Source: Macrobrachium rosenbergii (lineage: Eukaryota; Arthropoda; Malacostraca; Decapoda; Palaemonidae). From it: a DNA stretch of 64,000 bases. Positions 10,240-24,119 of the stretch are shown piece by piece. The position numbers and the translations under genes are program-made. Location of the stretch: positions 26,800,891 through 26,864,890 of the forward strand of contig NC_089762.1 of assembly GCF_040412425.1 (NCBI RefSeq), read 5' to 3'. Position 1 is the first letter of the stretch. The number at the start of each line of letters is the position of its first letter. The notes beneath the pieces were generated by a model, which saw nothing but the letters and a program-made list of their open reading frames with translations, was not told the origin of the DNA and made no database searches.

Positions 10240-10801
10240 GTCTCTTTCCTGTTCTGATATGTTGATCTTTTTTCATTTCCAGAAATTCGTACATTAAAAA
10301 ATCCAACTTTTCCATTATACTTGTTCTTCCAGCTTCATATTTATTCACTTTGTGCATAAACCTGCACTTATCTCCATATCTGCACCATCCCTTAGCATCA
10401 TAGATACATTGCTTGTTCCTTGTGCTATATCTAGGTGCTGATGGCTCATATCGTGGTGCTGACATTTCATAATGTGTTGTTGGCTTGTTTTTTGCCTTCA
10501 TCACTTGATCTTTGTTCTTTTCTTTATTTGTTTCATTTTTACCTTGATTTTTTATATGTATTTGATTTTGATTTTGGTTTCTCATGGCTACAGGATGCAT
10601 GTACCTACATTTCTTATTAAACCTACATCCATTTCCTTCTTTCCATTTTCTACATATTTTTGGATGTAGATCGCTGCATTCCTCTTCATAGCCATCTAGA
10701 TATGCACATTTGCCATATATCTCATAATTGTGACATATCTTGGGATGTTTGTAATAACATCTTTCACCAAACCTGCAATTCCCTCTTTTCAAAAGGTTGC
10801 A
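10205..10801 (-). CDS. LINE ORF1, C-terminal CCCH zinc-finger segment
   Basis: About 198 codons. It holds four CCCH fingers with spacings C-x7-C-x5-C-x3-H (first Cys codon at 10799-10801), C-x8-C-x9-C-x3-H, C-x8-C-x5-C-x3-H and, after a polar linker, C-x7-C-x5-C-x3-H (CIYDAKGWCRYGDKCRFMH). Counting from the TTG at 10792, finger residues include C6, C12, H16, C20, C29, C39, H43, C47, C56, C62, H66, C129, C137, C143 and H147. CCCH fingers usually bind single-stranded RNA, which fits an ORF1 role in packaging element RNA (inference). The first Cys lies upstream of any plausible start and in frame with it, so this is the C-terminal half of ORF1, split from the PHD half by a frame change at the A10 run 10820-10829. 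The linker has a small SAPRYEPSAPRY repeat. Confidence 0.88.
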   Translation of the reverse strand, partial: CNLLKRGNCRFGERCYYKHPKICHNYEIYGKCAYLDGYEEECSDLHPKICRKWKEGNGCRFNKKCRYMHPVAMRNQNQNQIHIKNQGKNETNKEKNKDQVMKAKNKPTTHYEMSAPRYEPSAPRYSTRNKQCIYDAKGWCRYGDKCRFMHKVNKYEAGRTSIMEKLDFLMYEFLEMKKDQHIRTGKRHGKILIITHIR

Positions 10802-11643
10802 TACTGTGTCTTTCTTTTCTTTTTTTTTTCTTGTTCTTTCCCATCAGTATGGAGATCCGGGTACAACCTCTTTGGGATTTTATTTTGATTTATCATGTCA
10901 TAATTTATTTCTTCATAAGTATGTTGCTGTATTGCCTCATATGTAGAATCTATGAGTTTCTCTGCATCCATACTATTATCCTGTTCTTTGTTTTCATTAA
11001 TCTTTTCCCTCTCTTCAGTCTTATTTTCTTCTTTTCTATTTTCCTCTTCTTCCTCTTCTTCATCCTCTTCATCTTCTTCATCTTCCACAATCTGTACATT
11101 AAGTCTTGATTTAATGACCTTGTCTAACCATACTAGACATGTTGAGCAAAATATTTTTGTGTCCTTATTTCTATTTTGCTCAACTTCAGCACATGAAGGG
11201 TGTGTCGGTACGTGGCAAGCATAGCATTTCCTAATCAGGTTTTGTGGATTTACAATGCTATACCACACTCTACATAGTTTACATGCTTTAGGCATCCGTT
11301 TGCCTATTGCATCAATCAATATATTCACTAATTCCACCGTACTTATTTTCTTTGATGGAATGTGTTGATTTTTGTAGATTTTCTTTATAAGTCTTTTGAT
11401 AACTTGAACTTTCATTGGTATCCCTTCTATTATTTTCATTATATTTTCTACAGATTTGCTCCAGTTTGAAGGATCGTATCCTTTCAATATGTCTGTGAAT
11501 GATTTCACATCTTTTTGGTCGATGTTGCAATTTATCTCCACGATCAGCAAACCAAGTTCCCTTCCTGCCAATTCATCATATTGAATATCTCCTATGCATG
11601 CAAGATTTCTCCACCTTTTGCCACTATTGGTTGACTCCTCCAT
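10789..11643 (-). CDS. LINE ORF1, N-terminal PHD-finger segment
   Basis: A 284-codon open segment from an ATG at 11643. Residues 121-169 form a complete C4HC3 signature: C121, C124, C140, C143, H148, C151, C166, C169. This is the PHD-finger pattern, usually a reader of histone tails; PHD-like modules are known in ORF1 of some LINE groups. Residues 187-201 are almost entirely Asp and Glu, followed by a charged stretch to about 225 and a basic Lys-rich end. The frame ends at TGA (10789-10791), overlapping the CCCH segment. The preceding A10 run marks the likely frame change; one extra A, or a -1 slip there, leads into the CCCH frame. Residues 1-110 have no recognised domain. Role inferred: RNA or chromatin binding by the retrotransposition complex. 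Confidence 0.88.
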   Translation of the reverse strand: MEESTNSGKRWRNLACIGDIQYDELAGRELGLLIVEINCNIDQKDVKSFTDILKGYDPSNWSKSVENIMKIIEGIPMKVQVIKRLIKKIYKNQHIPSKKISTVELVNILIDAIGKRMPKACKLCRVWYSIVNPQNLIRKCYACHVPTHPSCAEVEQNRNKDTKIFCSTCLVWLDKVIKSRLNVQIVEDEEDEEDEEEEEEENRKEENKTEEREKINENKEQDNSMDAEKLIDSTYEAIQQHTYEEINYDMINQNKIPKRLYPDLHTDGKEQEKKKKRKTQYATF

Positions 11644-11839
11644 GATTTTCAGAATTTATTAATTCACTCGTAAACAACTTATTAGACGGTTTATCACTCT
11701 AATCTGATATTAAGCTAATCACCGATAGTTCACGAACACTTTTAGCTATATTTCATTCGCTAATTGTATGTAAGACGCGTATTATCGGGTAGATTATCCA
11801 GACCATGAATGATTACGTCTCACCGAGAGAATGTCACAT

Positions 11840-11842
<3 letters not shown>
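11644..11842 (-). promoter_or_regulatory. LINE 5' leader, likely internal promoter region
   Basis: 199 bases between the (GA)n tract and the ORF1 ATG. LINEs of this general kind usually carry an internal promoter in this position (family knowledge). I see no unambiguous core promoter motif, so the assignment rests on position alone. Confidence 0.45.
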
Positions 11843-11907
<65 letters not shown>

Positions 11908-11932
11908 TTGTGTATAATGAAGAAATAACAAA

Positions 11933-11976
<44 letters not shown>

Positions 11977-11983
11977 ACAAAAT

Positions 11984-12032
<49 letters not shown>

Positions 12033-12069
12033 GGTAGTTGTGTATAATAACAAAATTAGAAGAAATAAC

Positions 12070-12111
<42 letters not shown>
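11843..12111. repeat. (GA)n-spaced minisatellite, right flank of LINE
   Basis: Four GA tracts (about 11843-11904, 11939-11971, 11986-12030, 12073-12110) separated by variants of a short core: GTAGTTGTGTATAATGAAG, then AAATAACAAAATTA. The core also occurs left of the LINE (7098-7126). Confidence 0.93.
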
Positions 12112-12113
<2 letters not shown>

Positions 12114-13956
12114 CAGTTGTGTATTTTTTTTCAGCCAAATAAAAAAACCAGTAAGAAAGCGTGCATCCAACTCTGATTTTAATTATTTTACGCAAGTAAC
12201 ATGAATAGATCTCAACGGACGTGACTCCATTAGATTATATAATCATCTAAATTGTGTTCATGACATACATGTATAAAGGTTTTCCAGAGGTTTGATTCTA
12301 ACAAGTTTCACATAATTATTCGGAAGATGAAAAAATTAAAAACTCAATCCTCTTTATACTCACGTAACATCAATTTCTTTTTATCTCATGGCATGTTTTA
12401 AAAAAATGGAATTGTAAAGGAAATGAAATTACTTTTGTTCCGCTTGCGTCTGTGTCTGTGTGTCTGAGTGTCTGCCTTTCTAATATCTTCCCTTTTCATT
12501 TCGTAAATCTTCTTCTTAAACACAGTCACAGATGCCAATGACAATTGCTCACGCTCCCCTAATAGTAACTAATACGAACATATTTGAAAAGATAATTATT
12601 TAGTTTGCGTGCTTCATCTGATTCTTTTTCATTGGTGAGAATGAGCAAAAGTGAAGCAGTTTGATGTCTCTGTCTAGTTCTAGCCAAAATGACAGCATGA
12701 AAAAAAGCATCCAGAATTAAAAAAAAAAGAGTAGGGTCTAACTCGAACGAAGGTTGTAGTCATGGCCGATGACAGAAGCAGGGTGAAATTCCAAAGCTGT
12801 GGGAAAGATTTCGTTAACAGATTAGGAACTTCTTAAAATGAGAATGACTCTTCTTGAATACTTATAACGCACGCGTAACTTCCTACAAATTTAGAATTTC
12901 CAGTATTTTAAACCGAACTCCTGTCCCATAAAAAAGAAAAAAAGAAGAATTGTAATCCTCTTGGAATCTCCATTAGAAAAATTTAGTTCTTGCTTTACGC
13001 TGATTCTGCAAAATAATAATACCGAAGTATCCCCAGACCCAGCTTCACGTTTCTCAAATTATGCTTTTAGTTCAAGGGATTTATCAGAATGTCTTAAACA
13101 AGAATATATCTCACTGCTTTTCATTCAAGGAATATTTCTCTTATGACTGTATATTACATAACACTGCCTTTTCTAAAGAACTGCAAAAGTGTTGATTGCA
13201 ACACTTGCATTAAAAAATTCCATGCTCCAACAGGCAAAACAGGAATGTTGCAGTACCGATGAGTTGTTTTTCTATAAAGCAACCCTTGCTATGAGAAAAA
13301 TATTAATCTTAAAATAAACCATAACAATGATTCTCTCATGTAAAACCATGGCATCAAGATATATCCTCGCGATAACGTCCCACCACATCAACAACAATAA
13401 AAGCATATCTATATAGTTGTTTCATACGATGACGTGTCGCAAAAGATCAGAAAATGCGAAACTTTCTTTTTCAGATTATGATCAACTTAATCGACAAAAG
13501 CAATGCATCTGCACTCAGTCTAATATCAACACCTGTCGTTCCTGGATTTGAGAGTAATCATTACAATGACCACATGCTCCAAAACTTCCGATGTATCACA
13601 TTCTTGGATAACAACGGGACTTAGACCAATACCCTTCGAATGCAATAATATGGATTCGGTCTTCCTCTTTTTTTTTTTACACAACAAATTGCTCATCGAC
13701 TTCAGATTCAATAAGGCGTCGTACGTGCAGATCTGATGGCTCTTTCTCTAAATCACTATGCCATCTGTCTTGGCCGTTAGAAGTGACATCTGCGCCACCC
13801 TACATAAGACAACTGAGAGGTACCTTACTCCTTTGACAGCCTTGAAAGAATGAATGTTTCAGTGACTATGTCACCGAAAAGATTCAACGATCAGTACAGG
13901 AAAAACCAGTGATTGGACTACATTATTCAAGATATACGAAAAAAACTGTACTAGTT
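12112..13956. other. Unassigned non-coding stretch
   Basis: Short open frames near 12961 and 13526-13736 show no domain and overlap on opposite strands. A 27-base sequence at 13919-13945 is repeated exactly at 15249-15275. Nothing else recognised. Confidence 0.4.
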
Positions 13957-13957
13957 A

Positions 13958-13958
13958 A

Positions 13959-14028
<70 letters not shown>
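13958..14028. repeat. (TTA)n microsatellite
   Basis: About 24 TTA/ATT units in an uninterrupted run. It produces a Leu-run open frame that is not a gene. Confidence 0.97.
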
Positions 14029-14031
<3 letters not shown>

Positions 14032-14599
14032 GTGTTTCAAAGCCTAAGATCATTACAGCAAAAACCAACGAATGGATTGCATTCAGAAATCAGTTCCAGT
14101 GCACTAGGGTCAAATTCAGACTCGCTCATTAATCTAATTATTATCAACAATAGCACAAACCTTCATTAGTTATCTCGTTGCACAAATACTGTAAAAGTAT
14201 GCACGATGAACACAGAACAAGCCTATGCATGAAATGGGCACAAAAGAATGTACTTCAACAATATGTAGACATCAAACAGGTTGATTAGATACATAAATTA
14301 CAATACATTCTGCTAAAATAAAATTAACCGACTTCATTCTGCAATAAATTAATTTTATTTGTCAGTGATTCGGCTAAAGTTCATATTCTAAACTGAAATC
14401 AGTAATAAGTTATATCTGTGAAACAAATGGTGCCACATAACATTCTAGTCTGAAAGAAAAAGTATTGTGCATAAGGAAGCTAAATAACCTACAGTGTAAT
14501 GTATTAATTTCAATATCCACAATGACCTTTTTAACGTCTTGATTTCCTTACAGTCTTTTTAATACGCTTGCTTCTGCAAACCTCGATAAAAATTAGAAA

Positions 14600-14720
14600 T
14601 AAATGAAGAAGTTTCTTCCTTCTCTGGTGAGATACGAACTCACGTGCATGTAACAGAGTATCCCAAAAAATGTGGGGAAATGGAGAGGTTCAGCGCCCAG
14701 CGGTCACCGTGACTACTGAA
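14600..14720 (-). repeat. Possible tRNA-derived SINE fragment
   Basis: On the minus strand, GTGAG-TTCGTAT-CTCAC (14628-14645 region) has the 5-bp stem and 7-base loop of a tRNA T-arm, including the B-box-like GTTCGTATC. An A-box-like GGTGACCGCTGGGC lies about 70 bases upstream. No acceptor stem pairs with it, so this is not a functional tRNA gene. Confidence 0.35.
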
Positions 14721-15834
14721 ATAGTGCATGTGTTTGGTGAATGTGAGCAACAGATTCTTAACATGAAATGTTTAGAGGCAGTTTATATCAATGAGCTTTT
14801 TTACTTGACTTCATTTAAAAATTTATATTCAAATTCAGACTGAGATAGGAATTACGTTTCAGCTTTGGTCGTAAAGAGATCAAGGAACTGTCTTTTACGT
14901 GAACAGAAATATTTTGAAGTACACCGTTAAATGCAAAGCTTTGAGAAAGACGCGTTGACCAGTTAAATATGATTCGTAAATGTTCTCGATTTGCTCTCCA
15001 AACTCATATTCGAATATTTTCAAGAGATGTTAACACGAAGGAAAATCTTAATAATAAAGAGAGAAATAGTGATAAAATTCTCCCAACGTCGTTACCTGCT
15101 AGAACTAAAACCTCGAGATTTAATGAAAACGTGAACCTTGCAATTCTCATTAATACTGACAAAATCTTTACTCTGAAATTCGTGTTTAGTGAAAAGAACC
15201 TCACGTTGCATTAGAAAAAAAGTAATTACATAAACTTAACTTCCATTTTACATTATTCAAGATATACGAAAAAAAATCTATTACGCACAAATAAAAAAGC
15301 CCAGCGTTGCCAAGGCTGAGAAGTATAGATGGGTCCGAATTGTTCTCAACGATGCCATATTCGGCTTTCAAAAGCAGCACTGGATTTCTCATCGCAAGTT
15401 ACATTTAAAACGCTATGCCCTTTAAACGCCGGTTACTTTGCATTTTCACGGTACTCCATACGTAAAGAAAACTATATCATAACCTAAACAAACCTGTTAA
15501 TGTAAGGTTTGTTTTTATTTGCGTTTTTGCACGCAACTGTCTGTCGTCTGTTGTAAATACGAATACTTGTCTCATTTATATCCGGGACGTCACAACATGA
15601 GAATGATTACAGCATTACAGGTCTCCACAGACAAACTTCTATTCACAAAGAATTTGCATAACTACTGTTGCCTTCCATGCCTCACCTATTCTGTGATTCG
15701 CCTCTTACCTCATCTTATTACAATCCGTTACATTTACTTCCAAATGTTTTTATAAAAAGAACCACTTCCCTCTTCCACCATCCATAATAATATCCACTGT
15801 TGTCTCTTTCTGATTTCCATTTATCTTGAAAACA

Positions 15835-16223
15835 TTACTCTCGAGAGCCTTTCCGTAAAGTCTTCATCTTGTTAACACTTTCAAACATTCCAGAAGAGTT
15901 ATAGAATGTTGAAGACAGACTTGTAGACATCAATAATGCGTTAGTGGAAGGGGTTAATGTACATTTGAGAAGTGTGTTATTGATTACAGTGAAAAGTACG
16001 GAGACCAAATAAAAGGTTAATGACTGGAAAGAAATAAGAAATATGTCTGAAGAAGGAAAAGAATTGTTATACAGCATAAAGAGGAAAGTAGAGGAGATGG
16101 CTGTAAGAAATTTGGACACTGCATTACTCAGAATACTAACGAGTTTTATGCTGAAGGATTTCGACCGTGTAAGAAAGACAGCTGCCACAAGGACTGATAA
16201 GAGAAGGAGTAAAAAGCAGTAAT
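15835..16223 (+). pseudogene. Possible decayed coding segment of unknown origin
   Basis: One plus-strand frame is open for most of this span apart from a TAG near 15900 and a TAA near 16010. It encodes charged, probably helical sequence, for example NVEDRLVDINNALVEG and later SEEGKELLYSIKRKVEEMAV and RNLDTALLRILTSFMLKDFD. The residue pattern looks more like protein than do most frames here. I recognise no family; it may be a fragment of a mobile-element ORF. The opposite-strand 117-codon frame is regarded as its shadow. Confidence 0.3.
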
Positions 16224-16477
16224 CGAGGGCTTGCTTTTAAAAAGAGGTGTAAGTCGTTTGAGAAGAAAGCAAAAATAATGTATGTATCATTAAAGGCCTG
16301 CGGATGCTACGTAGATGGTGTTGATGATGACTGGTGTACTGATAGTCTGTTAAGAGCACTTATAAAATTCAATCACGAGAGCAAAGAGTATGTGAAAATA
16401 TGTAAATGGGGGAAAAACTGCGTTTCTCATGGGTGAATGTAAGAGAAATTGTAAGGTAGATAATAGTGGAAAGCTTT

Positions 16478-19310
<2,833 letters not shown>

Positions 19311-19311
19311 C

Positions 19312-19372
<61 letters not shown>
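19311..19372. repeat. (CA)n-(TA)n compound microsatellite
   Basis: About 24 bases of CA followed by about 36 bases of TA. Confidence 0.96.
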
Positions 19373-19376
<4 letters not shown>

Positions 19377-19498
19377 CTGTACAAAGTATATATATAAATA
19401 TATACCATTATATGCATACTTTAGTCAATCTTTATACATAACAGTATGAAAGAAGTACACAGACTGTAAGCATGAATGAACTTTAAACCGGATACCGT

Positions 19499-19500
<2 letters not shown>

Positions 19501-19546
<46 letters not shown>

Positions 19547-19610
19547 TACTGAATAAATTAGCGTATTCCGGTGTTAAACGACATGACGCAGCAAAAGCGA
19601 ACAGAATTAA

Positions 19611-19679
<69 letters not shown>

Positions 19680-19828
19680 ACCCTCTTTACACAACCCTGC
19701 CAATTAACTAGTTAATTATTCAGTGTTGCTATTCTCTCTCGCTTACTTTGTTAATCCTATCAGCTTTACACTTAAATATTCATGACTAATCTTTCTTTCA
19801 ACCTAACCATGTCGGCCATCCAGTTATG

Positions 19829-19901
<73 letters not shown>
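19501..19901. repeat. Cluster of (GA)n and (CT)n tracts
   Basis: GA at 19501-19544, CT at 19615-19677 and CT at 19829-19901, separated by unique DNA. GA and CT in opposite orientation on the same strand could pair as a hairpin. Confidence 0.95.
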
Positions 19902-19903
<2 letters not shown>

Positions 19904-21044
19904 GATTGGAAACTGCGTCACACACTCAAAATCTGTATCATTTCCATATCTCGAATATGGATCATATTCAGACTCACTGTGGAAAGGAGCACACTTATAA
20001 TATGTAAACTTTATGAAAACCGTAATACAATTAATTTCATAAACCTAAGACAGAATATGAAGAAACAAAAGAGAGTGCATTTTGTTCACTCAGTGGAAAT
20101 TCCAAAAATAGCTATGGTTGCTTGAGTGATCAAACGTGGCAAGAACGTCCGCTTTCGAGATTTGTTTGTCTACTGTTTTATTTTCTTATTTATCGACAGC
20201 CTCTTCATCACACACATAAGCACGTATCTTTCAAACAGCGACGAACGCCATGCAGGATTTTAACTGGGATTTGTACGAGACAAACGCACGAACGCACTCG
20301 CATCTAAAAAATCCCTCACTGAAAAAAAAGAAAGAAAATGAAATCACTCGATACAATAAAAGCAAGCTCATTGCGCCACTTCCTTTATCCATGTTTGCTA
20401 TTTTAGTATATGAAAAGCACAAGAAGACAACCCCAGCCGACCCACAAAACACAAATCACCTTGGCGAGAAAGGTTAATATTCAACACCGGTTTCCTTTGA
20501 AGCGCAACCACCAATGCAAATTGTCGTTACACAATCCAACCCTTCAGGGAATATTCTCATACACTCCCGCAATAATTACTCGCGTTCATTTCCTTATTTA
20601 ATTAAAAATTCGATGCTCGGATTCGAATGGCTTAGAAATGACTTAGGAAGAGATTTTCCCCGTCCGTTTTCCTTCGAATGGACCAAAAAAGGAAAATAAA
20701 AAAAGTAAAGGAATAATGACCGTGCTTCAAAAGAAGTATCTTTGCAGCGCTGCCTTGCGCCTCTGGGTGATAACTGATCCAACTTTTCAACAAAATTTAT
20801 GCGCTTTTCCATACACAGAAAAAGGCAAAAAAAATTAAGGAAAACCAAAATTCCACAGCCTATAAGTACAGATTTAGTCCGAAAGAAAAAATGACCATTC
20901 GAAACCAGTAATCACTAATATGATATCCTCACTGCTTATATAATTAAAAGCGATCAGCTTTTCTTAAGATCTCAATTCAACGGCCTTTAATCAACAAGAA
21001 CACAAATAACGTGAGAAGCAAGAGGAGGAAATTAAGAAATGATG

Positions 21045-21050
<6 letters not shown>
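19902..21050. other. Unassigned non-coding stretch
   Basis: Several overlapping 60-84-codon frames on both strands without domains. Nothing recognised. Confidence 0.4.

Positions 21051-21051
<1 letters not shown>

Positions 21052-21124
<73 letters not shown>
21052..21124. repeat. (GA)n microsatellite
   Basis: Uninterrupted tract of about 35 GA units. Confidence 0.97.
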
Positions 21125-21128
<4 letters not shown>

Positions 21129-21405
21129 AACAAGACAAATACATGTTCTGACAAAAACAAATATATAAATAAATAACTACAAGACGAAACCTATACTGAA
21201 GGAAAACAATGATGTAAGTTATGAAGATCATTTAATAACCCATTTCTTTATTGCAAGAATTATTTAAGATTTACCAGGGATGTAACCAACTTCTTAAGGA
21301 TGCATGTAAAGTACGAGATAACAACATATTCCCCACCAAGATCAGCATTTGACTGGCGTACACATAGACACATACATGCATACAAACATGCCCCACACAC
21401 ACTTG

Positions 21406-21410
<5 letters not shown>

Positions 21411-21495
<85 letters not shown>
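21411..21495. repeat. (TA)n microsatellite
   Basis: Uninterrupted tract of about 42 TA units. The Tyr-Ile frames over it are artefacts. Confidence 0.97.
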
Positions 21496-21497
<2 letters not shown>

Positions 21498-23470
21498 GTA
21501 TATATGTATGTGTAAAATTCCCACATACCAAAACCGTCGGAAGCAAGATGTAAAAATTAACAGTGGATGATTTCTCACAGCAAATTTACATCCATGAATA
21601 AGAATTACAAGTTAAAATATTGCAAAGTGCTTAATGGGATCAGTGCACACGGCATTAATGCGCAAAAGCACGGCACATCGGCTGATGAAGTACACTAACT
21701 GAATGCCAATGGCATTTTTATGTTCTAATGAATAACACCCTTTTAAAACCCTACCGTTTATCTTAACGTAGTCATCAAGACTCAGTTTGTCGCCTAAATA
21801 GATAGCTGCATCCTTTATTTGTCTCTTTAATATGCATAACAAACTCCTCTTTCCCCTTTTATAATAAAGAGATAAGTTTCTGCGCGACAAATAAGACCTT
21901 ACAATGAAGTGCACAATTAGTACTTACAAGCGTCTGAGTTAATAACGCAACTCATACTTTCCTATACATCCCAGCATTTATGTATAGTTTGTGGTTTAAT
22001 CGCAATACCGAACAGGTAAGGAACCATTAGGAAAGTGCTAAAATGTCACATAAGTAAAAGCTAGACGAATAGTAATAAAGAGAGAAAATTATTTTATAAA
22101 TAAAAAAAAAAAACCTGCGAAATGCATTCATGAAAAAATGCGAAAATAGAATGGAAATTATTCACTGGAAATATAGAAACAGACTCTCAATAAAAGCATT
22201 GCAAACAAGTAAATTCATATGCATCAGTAAAGAAATATATATATATAACCAAATAACAATGAAATCAACAAGATGAATAGTAAAAAGTTCATCCTCCAAA
22301 AGAAAAAAAAGCATAATCCCCAGTCTCATAATCGCGTCGTTGCAAAAGACTAAAACAAGTAGTTGTTGCATAAGGCTGCGCTGACGGACGTGTCTGAAAG
22401 TACAAGAGAGGCACAGCTGTGTGCGTATGCGATGTGACCATTAAAGGTGCATTATTGCCCTGTACTTTGGTGCATCGCGAAATTACCCACTGCATGTCGG
22501 AGTAAACGAGTGGAAAGCTTTATTGCAATGCACACACACCATAACATTCACACATACACAAGCCGTACGTTAACTTTCGCATTAAGAAACACGTTCGGTC
22601 TGCAATTCAACGGTTTCTGTTAATAAGTCAGAAGTCGGTCTCGAGTGAGAAAAGTTAAATCTGAATTTGAAGTGTTCATTAATGTTCACGTTTATTATAT
22701 GACATATATGCTCTGTTTTCTAAAGTATTGCACATAATCAATTCTATCCATGTTTAAATCGTGCAATCTTATTAACCGATTTATCGGTCCGGTACACATA
22801 ATTATTTAACTTTTTTACTGTTTTCAATCTCAGAGGCTTTCAAGAATTAATTTAAAATAACGAATGGAACACTTTTACCGTTGTGTTCGGTTCGTATACC
22901 GCAAACGGTATTATTATTTTTCTGAATGTTCCCACATGTACTGAATATCGGTAACTGAAAATGTAACGTAAAGGGGAGATAAAATGAGTAATTTTACTCA
23001 TCGCCAACTGACATAGGAATGTCAGTTTTAAGGTATCATCTAGAGATAAAAGTTGAGATGTTCACTGAAAAGCCCAATCTATATTTACATAAAAAAGAAG
23101 TTAAAAGCCAAATAAAAAAAAAAACGATATTTTTGCTTCTCCACATTCCTGCAACTTCATAGTTGGTTGTGACTATGTACATATTTTTGTACTTTCTTTG
23201 CGTTTATCTACATATCTTAGTAACATGAATTACTCATTCAAAGGCAAAACTTTCTTTTTTGTATAACGTGAATATGAAAGTGTACTGTTTGAAAGTTGTC
23301 ACAAAGAACCTCCATGAAATACTCGTCACGCATGCACTTCCTGTTCTTTCACTTCCACAAATCTCCACTCATCCTCGAAATCTTGTTGCACAGTTCTCAT
23401 CCCAGTAGGACTTGGTCCTCCAACTCTTCTAACAGTATCACGTTATATTCTCCCCGGAATGGTGCAAAAG
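21496..23470. other. Unassigned non-coding stretch
   Basis: Includes a 100-codon minus-strand frame (21612-21914) and shorter frames near 22162-22495, none with a recognisable domain. AT-rich, no named repeat. Confidence 0.4.
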
Positions 23471-23471
23471 A

Positions 23472-23682
<211 letters not shown>

Positions 23683-24119
23683 GTTGGCGTGTGCTTTACA
23701 TTTTCAAAATGACACAGAAAGAAAGAAATCATAAATGCATGTTTGGACAAGCAAGGAAAAATTACTCAGCGTGACTAATGGAACGCATTATTATGTACAG
23801 CTGGTACTCGGTGTAATTAACCCAGACGACAGTTTTCTTAGGCAACATGTTAATCGTTGCTTGCCACGAAATATTCACCGGTCTGACATTCGTATGGCAG
23901 TCGAGTATTCATTGTCTATGCTGATGCTACATTCTGAAAGTCTGACGGTGGTATAATGAATGAGGTGCATAATGAATCTGATGAACGCATGAATTACGCA
24001 TACGAATTGAATAAGCAGATGCAGCGAACTAAATAAACGAAAACGAGAATGCTTAAAAGAGACCCGCCGAGTCAGGCAACGCAAGAATCAACTGCTATTA
24101 GGTGACTGTTATTTTAGTG

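Larger units (their letters stand above)
7196..11842 (-). mobile_element. Near full-length non-LTR retrotransposon (LINE) in a GA tract
   Basis: About 4.65 kb. On the minus strand the order is: 5' leader (11842-11644), ORF1 with PHD-type and CCCH zinc fingers, ORF2 with endonuclease then reverse transcriptase, and a short 3' end with TGTAAGGT / TAAGGT motifs running into (TC)n. There are no LTRs, integrase or RNase H. The endonuclease plus FADD reverse transcriptase layout belongs to the CR1/Jockey-like broad group; the clade is not assigned. Both ends abut GA tracts (7127-7195 and 11843-11905), so any target-site duplication is hidden within GA repeats. One-base frame changes near 10820-10829, 9213-9225, 9035-9039, 8970-8975 and 8561-8570 split the frames. 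The bodies of the domains remain open and well conserved, so the copy is probably young, or partly affected by homopolymer sequence errors. Confidence 0.92.

Noticed and set aside
11805..12195. Open frames rich in Arg-Glu or Ser-Leu (also at 19425-19703, 20977-21231, 33137-33459, 35641-36228, 37995-38276)
   Set aside because: Products of (GA)n and (CT)n tracts. Dinucleotide repeats of even unit length lack stops in these frames.
14600..14720. Functional tRNA gene
   Set aside because: A T-arm-like hairpin is present, but there is no matching acceptor stem or anticodon arm.
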